Shown here: in pieces, positions 9,401 through 17,672 of the stretch | Numbering within the stretch: the stretch's first letter is position 1 | Layout: each line of letters starts with the position of its first letter | Assembly (NCBI RefSeq): GCF_003938655.1 | Contig: NZ_RJJT01000025.1 | Location: 1 to 64,000, forward strand | Length of the DNA stretch: 64,000 nt | From: Rhizobium pisi | GTDB lineage: Bacteria > Pseudomonadota > Alphaproteobacteria > Rhizobiales > Rhizobiaceae | Reading direction: 5' to 3' | Made by a program: the position numbers and the translations under genes | The notes under the pieces: model-generated | What the model was told of the DNA's origin: nothing | Databases searched by the model: none | The model's input: the letters and a program-made list of their open reading frames with translations, nothing else

Positions 9401-12125
9401 TCTAATTGAAGGCCCGCCTGGCACCGGCAAAAGCCAGACTATCGTGAACATGGTGGCTGACGCGATTGGCCGGAAGAAGAGTCTCCTTGTAATCTGCCAG
9501 AAGCAAGCCGCGCTCGAAGTTGTAAAAAAGCGCTTGGAAGCTGAAGGACTCGAAGATCGCATCTTCATGGTCACAGATATCAACCGAGATCGCGAACCTA
9601 TCATCCAGGCAATTCGAGATCAGTTGGAGGCCCATCACAACAACCAGTCCAACCAGGGATGGAAGCGTGATCGCCAGAATTTGGCGACGAGAATTCAAGC
9701 CGTCGAGAATGATCTGAACGGCCATCACGCTGCGCTTCATACAATCGACGACCATTCCGGGCTATCGTATCGGGCTCTACTTGGCGACCTTATAGAGATT
9801 GAGACCCCAAAGGTCCCGATGGATGTCCCGGCGCTCCGGCGACTGCTTGGCCCATTTAGCCCGACCGAGATTGCAGAGTTCGCAGAGGCGTGTGGCCCGC
9901 AGGCACGCTACTGGTTGCCAGCGAACTATGAAGGCAATTCCCTCGTCGTTCTGAAGACATTCAATCCAGATCCGGCCAACACCGCTTCCTTTGACGAAGA
10001 CCTCCAAGCGTTTATCCGCAGTGAGAGCGATCGTTTGGATGTTTTCACGCGTACGGCCCAGGCGCTGTCTATGAAAGACCCCGCACCGTATCGAAGCTGG
10101 CTTGACGAAAACGATCGCGAGTTCACGGAGCTCGACCAGATTGAACGCAACGAGCTCGCTCGCTGGTACCGGCTGTGTACATTCGAAAACGGAACTAGCA
10201 AAGCTTCTATTGCCGAGGCCCGGCTGCGGCATATTCACGACGCCATTGGCGACTTAAGAGGCTCAGTTCCTCTAGAACCGTTCCGCAAGCAAACCTTGGC
10301 GCTGTCAGACGCCGACCTTAAGGCTTGGGCGGCTGACGCCCAGGTCCTGACCACTCCCCCGTCCTTCTTCGGAAAAATAAATCCATTCCGCTGGCTACGT
10401 CTACGCAAGACGAAGTCGTTCCTCCAGTCGGCCGGATTACCTCCGGAGATCGCAGCGTTCGATGCGGCCTTGCGGTGGGAGCAGCAACTCCGCCCCCTAC
10501 GGCAGGACCTCGCACAGACCTTGCGTCCATTTGGTGAAGCGAATGTCGTCTCTGATGACCTTGTCGCAAACGATCTAGCAGCCGTAGCAGTCCACAGAGC
10601 TGACGCGATCGCGAGTGCTCAAGCCCTGGCAAACAAGGTTTTCCAGTACCCTGTTCCCTCACAGTTAGAGGCCGTCGTCGCGAAGGCGTCACTTGCCGAG
10701 TATCAAAGCCTGAGGGATAGCGCACATCAGGCATTCGAGCGATACGAGGCCAAGCAGTTCAGCCGTGCGTCGCTGGAAAACGCGGCGCAATGGTTCGACC
10801 CGAAGTGGGTATCCGAGCGGCTGAAAACCATTGAAGATGATGGGCAGAATGGCGGAGTGATCGCTTCAATTTTGGAAGCTCGCCCAACTCTCGAAGCCTA
10901 CCAGAGATTTCGGATCAGAGCGAATGGCCTGCCGCAGGCGGCACTTGATATTTTCAAGCTTTTGCGCCCCAAAAGCGCCGAACTCGAACGCCTGCCCGGT
11001 TCGGCCCTGGACGACGAAGTTCGAAAGATCGTCAAACGCGAGGCGATGCTCGCTTGGAAAACCAAGCTCGAAAACGACGATCCCCGCCTGCTCTACGAGG
11101 CCGCTGAGCTGCAGGCCAAGATCAGATCGGTTGGCGAAGCGGAGAAGGCCATGCGGCGGGCAAACCGCCAGATGCTGACGCAGGGTATTGACCCTGCCCG
11201 GGTCGCGTCGCCACGAGATTGGGAGCCAATCACTCGGCTTCGCGGACAGCGAGCACAGCGACTGCGCGAATTCCTTGAGAAGGGACCAGACCTTGGCCTC
11301 ATGGAGTTGCGCCCCGTTTGGCTGATGAACCCGGATGTGGCGAGCCGAGTGCTCCCACTACGAAAGAACATGTTCGACACGGTCATCTATGACGAGGCAT
11401 CGCAGATGCCTGTCGAGTATGCCCTTCCCACCCTTTTCCGCGGTGAAGTCGTGGTCATCAGTGGTGACGAGAAACAGATGCCGCCAACCGCATTCTTCGC
11501 CAGCCGAGTTGAGAATGACGAAGCAGACGTTTTCGATGGAGAGGAGCTTGATGAAGATGCGACAGAGGTCGAGCGCGAGACGTACAACGAAACGTGGAAC
11601 CGTCGCGAAATCAAGGATTGCCCCGATCTCCTGCAGCTCGGAAAATCTGTTCTTCCGACTACGACCCTTCAGATTCACTACCGCTCAGCGTATCGCGAGC
11701 TGATTGGGTTCTCCAATAGCTCCTTCTATGGCAACAGATTGAGCGTACCCGTGCGGCATCCAGATGAGGAAATCTTAAGGGCAAAGCCGATCGAGGTCAT
11801 ACGCGCCGACGGGATTTACAGCGATCAGACCAACGAAATCGAAGCGCGTCGCATAGTTCAGGTCCTGGCAGATATCTGGCGCAGGCCGGGGAACACGCCG
11901 ACCGTCGGCGTTGTGACCTTCAACCGCAAACAGGCTGACCTGATCGAGGAGATCCTTGAGAAGCAAGCTGAGAGGGACGATTGGTTCCGAAACATGGTTG
12001 CGCGAGAGCGAGATCGTGTTGAGCGTGGTGAAGACGTAGGCTTCTTCGTTAAGAACGTCGAAAACGTCCAAGGCGACGAACGCGATTACATCATTTTCTC
12101 GTCGACCTTTGGAAAGAACGCGTAG
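6489..12125 (+). CDS. Zn-ribbon / pseudokinase / SF1 helicase, ended by an in-frame amber codon
   Basis: The product is 1878 residues up to a TAG at 12123-12125. Two zinc-ribbon-like Cys clusters lie in the first 90 residues. A protein-kinase fold follows at about 115-370: HRD is kept at 230-232 and the APE motif is present, but the DFG Asp is replaced by Gly (GFG at 252-254) and no beta-3 Lys is apparent, so it is probably a pseudokinase. A long central region leads to superfamily-1 helicase motifs: GPPGTGKS at 975-982, DEAS from 1635, then a downstream HYRS and VENVQGDERD (motif V). The frame then hits TAG, while homologous coding sequence continues in the same frame to 12749 with motif VI and a nuclease. 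Glutamine (CAG) is the likely original codon. The start at 6489 overlaps the radical-SAM stop. An ATG in the same frame lies upstream at 6351, inside the radical-SAM gene, but would put 46 unrelated residues before the zinc ribbon. Confidence 0.85.
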   Translation: MIRFCPNCKTERPLSEFYCQTVLEDGATCNWDLTAVSVREPGKGEATSTESSSPVHTQVPALRTCPNGHAVDEGDLICMACGAEISDEVPPIEPVTLETPPEDAPTAEVIATEIAGWTIESRLPSISTVRERFLAIEPETGKRGILTLYADGSEPDPSVYDAIRNMPDDHLPQVYEVGRWHDRAFEISEEITGGSLEEAQLDGANLGVVNSVVFEIGKALGSFSQAGLRHRDITPANILIRTRDPLDLVVAGFGSARLSDYDLDIVAPLETTRYMAPEAIAGGVAAASDWWSLGMITLEIVTAGACFEGVNPQAFLIHVLTKGVTVPEGLDPSIERLLKGLLARDHRERWQWNELRAWYAGEFVELPAEVVDETDTVGKAAIALAGKSYSKATSYALAAAEPGNWDEARTHAARGVIAAWAEDAGFDDAVQSALRRLAHTDGLSDDLRLSMALKTLYPAMPLIVKGNIVTPGWLLDHPAEGTDLIFGPSAEILARLGVEEWLQRLKQRGISVREKARQFSITLNEEDLQVHLLSSSKARLAALWTEKRRILPDTDHPGLNSLIERRQTTDEDFILLLAADVGQFRSVDEILDEAQATAERAGVPSFEREQARDLLSRSRRDLHALVDRRLAGFARSGIERVDEWADQFRLDRRISLDRTLVLLSVPEEHWLEPPKQHYVSTLLEYFSKKISGSILRGPLTRMVIGKTTPRVDLTELGTERKPAAAMLDLMLSRTDRSEDLDPAAFGQSETLERRLRSLHSHSTLYKRDTGIDGLYLGFPFLIHRDDRKKPKIAPILLWPVKVTPEVGNRGHATIAFDRDRDEVRLNPAFEGMIGIDASRRWQEAANDLLGRATLTAADVVDGFGGLSKIEGRSLSKLPSKDTDADFGHDVISCSAVLFHLAYMGQAIVEDLRQLKSKQLGGSALETALKVTDEPPQSAPREKPSEMDRFFTVASDPSQEAAVIEARYAPGLLIEGPPGTGKSQTIVNMVADAIGRKKSLLVICQKQAALEVVKKRLEAEGLEDRIFMVTDINRDREPIIQAIRDQLEAHHNNQSNQGWKRDRQNLATRIQAVENDLNGHHAALHTIDDHSGLSYRALLGDLIEIETPKVPMDVPALRRLLGPFSPTEIAEFAEACGPQARYWLPANYEGNSLVVLKTFNPDPANTASFDEDLQAFIRSESDRLDVFTRTAQALSMKDPAPYRSWLDENDREFTELDQIERNELARWYRLCTFENGTSKASIAEARLRHIHDAIGDLRGSVPLEPFRKQTLALSDADLKAWAADAQVLTTPPSFFGKINPFRWLRLRKTKSFLQSAGLPPEIAAFDAALRWEQQLRPLRQDLAQTLRPFGEANVVSDDLVANDLAAVAVHRADAIASAQALANKVFQYPVPSQLEAVVAKASLAEYQSLRDSAHQAFERYEAKQFSRASLENAAQWFDPKWVSERLKTIEDDGQNGGVIASILEARPTLEAYQRFRIRANGLPQAALDIFKLLRPKSAELERLPGSALDDEVRKIVKREAMLAWKTKLENDDPRLLYEAAELQAKIRSVGEAEKAMRRANRQMLTQGIDPARVASPRDWEPITRLRGQRAQRLREFLEKGPDLGLMELRPVWLMNPDVASRVLPLRKNMFDTVIYDEASQMPVEYALPTLFRGEVVVISGDEKQMPPTAFFASRVENDEADVFDGEELDEDATEVERETYNETWNRREIKDCPDLLQLGKSVLPTTTLQIHYRSAYRELIGFSNSSFYGNRLSVPVRHPDEEILRAKPIEVIRADGIYSDQTNEIEARRIVQVLADIWRRPGNTPTVGVVTFNRKQADLIEEILEKQAERDDWFRNMVARERDRVERGEDVGFFVKNVENVQGDERDYIIFSSTFGKNA

Positions 12126-12749
12126 GGAAGCTTCCGAAGGAACTTTGGTGTCTTGGGGCAGAAGGGTGGCGAGCGTCGTCTGAACGTTGCGGTAACCCGC
12201 GCACGGATCAAGGTGATCATGGTGACATCGATGCCCATCGGTGATGTTTCCGATATGTTGAGCAGTCGCCGGAAGCCAACGATCCCGCGTGATTATCTCC
12301 AAGGCTATCTCGAGTACGCTCGGTCAATGTCAGATGGCGACTTCAAGAATGGTCGTAGCTTACTGGATCGAATGCTGACTGAGCGGAGCGGGTCGCAAAA
12401 TCGAGATGGATCAGATCTCGACGGATTTGCTGCATCGGTGGCGGCATACCTTGCTGAACTGGGCGTAACTACCGACCAAGTAAATGATGGAAGCGCGTTT
12501 AGCCTGGATTTTGCTGTGGAAGACCCGAAGACCGGTCTCTATGGCCTTGGCATCGAGTGCGATGCACCGCGCCACAGAATTCTAGATAGCGCTAGAGCGC
12601 GGGAAATTTGGCGGCCGTCCGTTCTCGGTCGCTCTATCCCCGTCATCCATCGCATTTCATCACATGGCTGGTACCACGCTCGCGAAGAAGAAAAGCAGCG
12701 TCTGCGCGATGCTGTCCAATCGGCGATCTTCAGGGAGGCGGCCGAATGA
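12126..12749 (+). pseudogene. Same-frame C-terminal part of the helicase: motif VI and MTES_1575-like nuclease
   Basis: Directly after the amber codon, the same frame encodes a segment that continues the helicase, including motif VI RRLNVAVTRAR from residue 1896 of the undivided protein. It ends in a domain resembling the REase_MTES_1575/DUF559/Vsr-like endonuclease fold, with D2007 and E2023-x-D2025 as candidate metal ligands and a typical HRISSHGWY end. Full length would be 2086 residues. If translation stops at the amber codon, helicase action and the nuclease are both lost. A TTG at 12153 follows AAGGA (12137-12141) at a loose spacing and might allow weak independent initiation. Readthrough by an amber suppressor or a sequencing error are the other explanations. 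The stop overlaps the next gene by ATGA. Confidence 0.75.
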
Positions 12750-14104
12750 GCGGTCCCAAAGTCGTTCGGGTTATCACCCGAGAAGAGATAATCGCGATCT
12801 GCCAAGGTCATATCGCTGCGCTGGTAGCTGCGTTCGAGCAATGGCAGCGGGTCGGCAAGCGGAATGAAATCGTGGATGCGGAAGACATACGGCTGGCCCA
12901 AAGTAGGATCTCTGCGATGGGCGACCTTCTCGCAATGGATAAGTTCGCTGAGCTTCAAAAGCAGGCGCCTCTCGAAATCGCATTCCTAAAAGCTGACATG
13001 GAAACACGAATCGAACGGGCTGCCGAAAAGACTGCGCGGGACCGCAACGAGGGCAAGCGAAGGCTTCGCGCGGCGAATTCGTTGGCGATGGCCCTGTCAG
13101 AAAAAGGGTTTGCAGTTCCCCCTGCTCTGTCCAATCCAGGATCTTGCTCTCAAGACGAACTTCAGGCCGCTGTCACCCAGGGATTTGCACTCTTGGCGCC
13201 ATCGAGCTTGCCCAGCGAGATCACGGATCGACAGCGCGAACTGGCAGCCAAGTTGGGCGAAGGAGAAGCGCATCCGACACTTGCAGATTGGCTGGCAACC
13301 CAACATCCCTCCGCGGTCGAGGATCCGCGATTGGCCGACCTCGAGCGTCGATATGAAGAATTGCGAGCACTTGATCCGGAACGCGCAAGCAAACTGAGCG
13401 ATCGGGTGGAAAAAGTATCAAGCGACAGATCGTCCAGACGCTCGCTGTTAATCGACAGCTTGGCATTGGACATTGCCGCCGAACGGCGGACCGCGACTGA
13501 CGAAGCGGATGCACTTGTAAAGCTGCGTGCAATGGAAGCTCAGCTTAAAAACATCCAGACACCGGCTTCAGCCTCACAGCTCGCGAAAATAAACAACCTG
13601 CTGAACGGGTCTTCGACGGTCGCCGAGCTCTCGAACATGATCGCTACCGCAACCGCAACCCTTCAAACGATAATTCAGGAGCGAGCGGAACAGGATCGGC
13701 GCAGCGCGATCCTCGCTGGTCTCAGTGAACTCGGATACGAAGTCATAGAGGGGATGCAGACAGCCTGGGTTGAGAACGGCCGGGTCGTTCTGAAGAGCAA
13801 TAAAAGACCTGGGTACGGAGTGGAGATCGGTGGAAACCCCAATAGTGGCATTCAGCTACGCACGGTTGGCTTCGCCGCCTCAGCCGATCCCCGCGATGCA
13901 ATCGCCGACATATCCGCTGAGACTGAGTTTTGCGGAGATTTTTCGGTACTGCAGGCCAAGCTAGCCGCGAGTGGGGGAGAATTGGTGGTGGTGAAGGCAC
14001 TGGGTGTCGGAACAACGGCCGTCAAAAGAATATCTGCGGTCCCAGAAAACGAAATATCGGACACGAACGCGCGGGGCACCGCTCCCACTGTTCGACGATC
14101 ATAA
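12746..14104 (+). CDS. Coiled-coil protein of the ClpB/radical-SAM/helicase operon
   Basis: This 452-residue protein begins MSGPKVVRVITREEIIAICQ. Long Glu/Arg/Ala/Leu-rich helical stretches from about 30 to 340 suggest coiled coil, and a globular C-terminal part (about 350-430) contains Gly-rich beta-like segments. There is no signal peptide or membrane segment, and I recognise no enzyme motif. Its ATG overlaps the helicase stop at 12746-12749, so it is translated as the last member of the operon. An in-frame upstream ATG at 12608 would run inside the helicase gene and is unlikely. It may be a scaffold or sensor for the complex; that is inference from position and predicted helicity. Confidence 0.8.
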   Translation: MSGPKVVRVITREEIIAICQGHIAALVAAFEQWQRVGKRNEIVDAEDIRLAQSRISAMGDLLAMDKFAELQKQAPLEIAFLKADMETRIERAAEKTARDRNEGKRRLRAANSLAMALSEKGFAVPPALSNPGSCSQDELQAAVTQGFALLAPSSLPSEITDRQRELAAKLGEGEAHPTLADWLATQHPSAVEDPRLADLERRYEELRALDPERASKLSDRVEKVSSDRSSRRSLLIDSLALDIAAERRTATDEADALVKLRAMEAQLKNIQTPASASQLAKINNLLNGSSTVAELSNMIATATATLQTIIQERAEQDRRSAILAGLSELGYEVIEGMQTAWVENGRVVLKSNKRPGYGVEIGGNPNSGIQLRTVGFAASADPRDAIADISAETEFCGDFSVLQAKLAASGGELVVVKALGVGTTAVKRISAVPENEISDTNARGTAPTVRRS

Positions 14105-14118
14105 GTAACTTGCAGCCA

Positions 14119-14625
14119 CTAGACTGCCCTTACTAAATCCACATGGACCGGCCTGTCGCGAAACATCATATTATCCTTTCGGTCGTTCTTGATACAGCGT
14201 GTTCGTCGCGACCACGAGAGTATGGCACTCATGGAGGAAGTCAAGATCGCGTGAAAGCTGCACAGGCCTATCTGAGCGACCGCATCGGAGGCTAAGCCTG
14301 CATTTGCTACAGCGAGGCTGGCCTTAGCTTGGCTCAAAGCAGTCACAAAGGGACGTTGGTCGACTTTGAACAGTTCATCACCGTCCTTGACCAACTGGCC
14401 GTCTTTGAAAGCAATGCTCTGCAGATAGCCACCGACGCGCGAACGGATATCGACCTGTTCGGCGGCTCGAAACCGGCCAATAAATTCATCCCTATCTGTC
14501 ACGTCGCGAACCAGAGGCTTCGCTACAACCACCTGCGGAGCTGCCTCTTGGGCATTGACGAAGTCCCTCAGAGCTACCGTCCATCCGGCCATACAAAGCG
14601 ATAATACAAGAATTCGGGCTTTCAT
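14119..14625 (-). pseudogene. 5-prime remnant of an RND efflux membrane-fusion protein
   Basis: The frame starts with MKARILVLSLCMAGW, a plausible secretion signal, after a GAGGTGG ribosome site. Residues 30-118 match the AcrA/MexA-type membrane-fusion family: a beta-barrel start, the lipoyl motif RSRVGGYLQSI..KDGQLVKDGD, and DQRPFVTALSQAKA. Similarity ends near residue 118 and is followed by about 50 unrelated residues. Intact proteins are about 370-400 residues and sit next to an RND pump gene, which is absent here. The gene is therefore truncated, probably by the rearrangement that joined this region to the end of the helicase operon. Confidence 0.7.
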
Positions 14626-14832
14626 TTTCCACCTCACAAGTTGCAGCGTAACAAGGGCTGACGCCGACCTCACATGAATGCGGGTCGGGCATTGTGAAAG
14701 CAGACTGACAGCACCGCAGTGCCAGTTATTGTACAATCAACGACTAATGTCCGGTCTTAGAACTGCGCTCTTGACCAAGACAGGTCCACGTCTCAAATAT
14801 GGTGTATGCGGCACTTTAAGACGGAGCGATTA

Positions 14833-15795
14833 ATGCGATCTGTGGGCTTTATTCTTGAAGACGGTTTTCAGGTCATGGGGCTTGCCGCCCTTTCGGCGTT
14901 TGAGTTCGCCAATCAGGATCAGGGTACGGAGGCCTATAAGCTGGCGGTAATGTCTGAGAAGGGAGGCACCGTTCGATCGTCGCTGAAGATTGGCGTGGAG
15001 ACCGAACCCCTTGGTGATTTTCCCGACACGCTGATGGTTGTTGGCGAGCTGACCCCAAGCCCCTCTTCCCCAGTGTTGCGAGATTACATCTTCAAGGCGG
15101 GCACAGAATCGCGGCGAGTTGCCGGGCTTTGCACCGGAGCTTTTCTGCTGGCCGAAGCGGGACTGCTGGATGGGAAGGTGGCGACTACGCATTGGGCACA
15201 CGCTCGCGACCTCCAGAGACGGTTTCCCTTGGCGCATGTCGATGAGGATCGAATTTTCACGCACGATGGAAATATCTGGACATCCGCGGGCATGAGCTCG
15301 GCGATCGATCTCACGCTGGCTCTGATCGAGGACGACTTTGACGCGGCCGTTTCACGGTCGATTGCGAGGAAGCTCGTCGTCTATCACAGGCGGCCTGGAG
15401 GCCAGTCGCAGTTCTCGGCGCTCTTGGAGCTTGAGCCAAGGTCCGACCGAATTCGTCGCGCCTTGATTTATGCGAAGGAACATCTCCGCAATCCATTGAC
15501 GGTTGAGGAGCTGGCGGAGGCCGTCAGTTTGAGCCCAAGACAGTTCAGTCGCCTTTTTAGGGAGGAGACTGGCCAATCGCCAGCGAAAGCGGTCGAGATG
15601 TTACGTCTCGAGGCCGCGAAAGCCATGTTGGAAGACGGTCGCCACCCAATGGAGATTGTAGCTCGCGACACGGGATTTTCCGATCGAGACCGGATGCGCC
15701 GCGCGTTTCTTCGCACACTGGGACAACCACCACAAAGCTTGAAGCGGGCATTAAAGCTCATGGATGGCGAAGATGTCGAGTTAGCGGACGCATGA
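14833..15795 (+). CDS. GlxA-type transcriptional regulator (DJ-1/PfpI + AraC)
   Basis: This 320-residue protein combines an N-terminal DJ-1/PfpI-like class-I glutamine-amidotransferase fold (about 1-190, nucleophile-elbow GLCTGAF near residue 99) with a C-terminal AraC-type double helix-turn-helix (about 215-305, including the conserved end DTGFSDRDRMRRAFLRTLGQPP). Members of this GlxA/FtrA class bind DNA and activate nearby catabolic or detoxification genes. I prefer the ATG at 14833 over 14806 because GGAG lies seven bases before it and the DJ-1 strand begins at once. It likely controls the co-oriented hydrolase-SDR-MFS genes that follow. Confidence 0.85.
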   Translation: MRSVGFILEDGFQVMGLAALSAFEFANQDQGTEAYKLAVMSEKGGTVRSSLKIGVETEPLGDFPDTLMVVGELTPSPSSPVLRDYIFKAGTESRRVAGLCTGAFLLAEAGLLDGKVATTHWAHARDLQRRFPLAHVDEDRIFTHDGNIWTSAGMSSAIDLTLALIEDDFDAAVSRSIARKLVVYHRRPGGQSQFSALLELEPRSDRIRRALIYAKEHLRNPLTVEELAEAVSLSPRQFSRLFREETGQSPAKAVEMLRLEAAKAMLEDGRHPMEIVARDTGFSDRDRMRRAFLRTLGQPPQSLKRALKLMDGEDVELADA

Positions 15796-15888
15796 GTCAA
15801 AGTCCTAAAACGACGGATACCTGTCATATGAGACAAGCTGAACTTTGGCTACAATGGGTCCAGCAAGAGGTACGTCGGGAGCCAATAA

Positions 15889-16707
15889 ATGCCTTCAGGG
15901 CCAGAGATCCACTCAGTCCAAACCAAGCATGGTGAAATTGCTATCCGGACCAATGGCCCAGAAAGGGGCACGCCGCTTGTCCTCCTTCCTCGTTTCAGAG
16001 CCACAATGGACGATTGGGATCCGGCGTTCATCAAATCGCTTTCCCGCGACCACCAAGTCGTGCGGTTTGACAATCCGGGCGTCGGTTTGTCTCAGGGCAG
16101 TTCGCTCAACAGCATAAAATCCATGGCCAGCGTTGCCGCCGAGGTAATTCTCCAAGTCGCACCGCGTCATGCTGATGTTTTGGGTTGGTCTCTCGGGGGC
16201 GCGGTCGCCCAGCAGCTTGCCTTGGATTATCCCCACCTATTGCGTCGGATGATCCTTGTCGGAGCGACGCCAGGCGCAATCGCCGAAGGACCGCGCCAAC
16301 AACCCCGTGTTGCTACCGTTTTGGCGAAGCAGGAAAACGACGAACAAGACTTTCTCTACCTCTTTTATCCCGAGACGGAAGCTGCGGTGTCATGCGGTCG
16401 AACCTCGATCCGCCGGATCGCAAACCAGCCCTACAGATCTCCAGGAGTAAGCGCCCTCGCCTTTATGGAGCAAGTTCAAGCCTTCACGCGCTGGCCAGGG
16501 ATACTACATCGAGCAAGAGAACTTAAATTGCCAATACTCGTCGTGGCAGGCGCACACGATATTGTGGCCCCCGCCTATTGTTCGTTTGTCCTGTCTCAGC
16601 AGGTCCCTGACGCGAAATTCATCGTTTACCCAGACTCGGGTCACGCGTCGCTCTTTCAACATGCCGAAGAATTCGTTGAGGACGCAACGCGCTTCCTCGA
16701 AGCGTAA
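15889..16707 (+). CDS. Alpha/beta hydrolase with unusual oxyanion loop
   Basis: This 272-residue alpha/beta-hydrolase has nucleophile elbow GWSLGG with Ser101, an Asp at 224 (AGAHD) and His252 (DSGHASLF), so the triad is complete. The usual HG motif of the oxyanion hole after the first strand is replaced by LPRFRATMDDWDP at 33-45, a signature shared with the paralogue at 33777-34634. It acts as an esterase-like or perhydrolase-like enzyme on an unknown substrate in the cytoplasm. It lies between the GlxA-type regulator and an SDR and probably belongs to the same regulon. Confidence 0.85.
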   Translation: MPSGPEIHSVQTKHGEIAIRTNGPERGTPLVLLPRFRATMDDWDPAFIKSLSRDHQVVRFDNPGVGLSQGSSLNSIKSMASVAAEVILQVAPRHADVLGWSLGGAVAQQLALDYPHLLRRMILVGATPGAIAEGPRQQPRVATVLAKQENDEQDFLYLFYPETEAAVSCGRTSIRRIANQPYRSPGVSALAFMEQVQAFTRWPGILHRARELKLPILVVAGAHDIVAPAYCSFVLSQQVPDAKFIVYPDSGHASLFQHAEEFVEDATRFLEA

Positions 16708-16837
16708 ACGAAATATCGAATGTCCGAAATCGCCGTTTCAATGACATTTGAGCCAGCGCGATTTTCCGCCATCATCCTCCCATCGAAACCCGGTTGCCCA
16801 GCCAGAAAGTTGGCACCGAAAATAGATGGAGCGATTT

Positions 16838-17596
16838 ATGAAAATGACTGGCAACACAATCTTCATCACGGGCGGCACTTCGGGGATTGGACGCGCCCTT
16901 GCTGAAGCGTTTCACAAGCTTGGCAACAAGGTGATCATCGCCGGGCGCCGCAAGGCCCTGCTTGATGAAGTCTCGGCCGCCAATCCAGGGATCGACGGGA
17001 TCGAGCTGAATATTGCCGACGCTGCGGATATCGAGAGGGTGGCTACAAAGCTGATCTCGGAATATCCGAAACTCAACGTGCTCATCAACAATGCGGGTAT
17101 CATGCCGTTCGACGATCCGGCAGGCAAAATCGACGATTCCGTTTTGCAGAAGATCATCGAGACAAATCTTCTTGGCCCAATTCGCCTGACTTCGGCGCTT
17201 GTCGACCACCTTAAGGCTCAACCGGACGCGACGATCATTCACAACACGTCAGTTCTTGCCTTCGTTCCGCTCGCTGGCAACGCCGTGTACTCCTCGACCA
17301 AGGCTGCGCTGCATTCCTATTCGCTGTCCCAGCGTTTTGCGTTGCGTGACACGAACGTGAAGGTTCAAGAGATCGCTCCGCCGTGGGTCGACACAGATCT
17401 TGTTAAGAAGAGCGGCGATCCACGGGCAATGCCGCTGGACGTGTTTATCGAAAAAACCATGGCGGGGCTCGCCACCGAGGCTCCAGAGGTCTTCGTCGAA
17501 GAAATCACGGCTCTCCGCGACAACCCTGGCCTGAAAGAACATCAACTCGTTCACGACTTCAACGCGGCCCTCGTGGCAGATCCAATCCCTGTTTGA
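16838..17596 (+). CDS. Short-chain dehydrogenase/reductase (DltE-like)
   Basis: This classical SDR of 252 residues has the cofactor loop TGGTSGIG at 11-18, NNAG near 84-87, Ser138, and Y151-x3-K155. It should reduce or oxidise a carbonyl/alcohol with NAD(P)H. The second ATG (16838) is chosen because GGAG precedes it at good spacing; 16826 is the alternative. It has the same length as, and is very similar to, the SDR at 57126-57884, including identical stretches such as QEIAPPWVDTDL. A strong hairpin (17614-17645) follows the stop. Confidence 0.88.
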   Translation: MKMTGNTIFITGGTSGIGRALAEAFHKLGNKVIIAGRRKALLDEVSAANPGIDGIELNIADAADIERVATKLISEYPKLNVLINNAGIMPFDDPAGKIDDSVLQKIIETNLLGPIRLTSALVDHLKAQPDATIIHNTSVLAFVPLAGNAVYSSTKAALHSYSLSQRFALRDTNVKVQEIAPPWVDTDLVKKSGDPRAMPLDVFIEKTMAGLATEAPEVFVEEITALRDNPGLKEHQLVHDFNAALVADPIPV

Positions 17597-17613
17597 GCAT
17601 CGGACCGTAACGA

Positions 17614-17645
17614 TCGGCCTTCCCGCGGTTAGACGGGAAGGCCGA
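17614..17645. terminator. 12-bp perfect stem-loop after the SDR gene
   Basis: Arms 17614-17625 and 17634-17645 pair perfectly around an 8-base loop, starting 17 bases past the SDR stop. No T-run follows, so it may attenuate or protect mRNA between the SDR and MFS genes rather than fully terminate. Confidence 0.55.
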
Positions 17646-17672
17646 GAAGAATGCAGTTAAGGGTACCTCACC

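Noticed and set aside
8918..9604. 228-codon minus-strand open frame inside the helicase gene
   Set aside because: Antisense to clear helicase motifs; Ser/Arg-rich product typical of a shadow frame.
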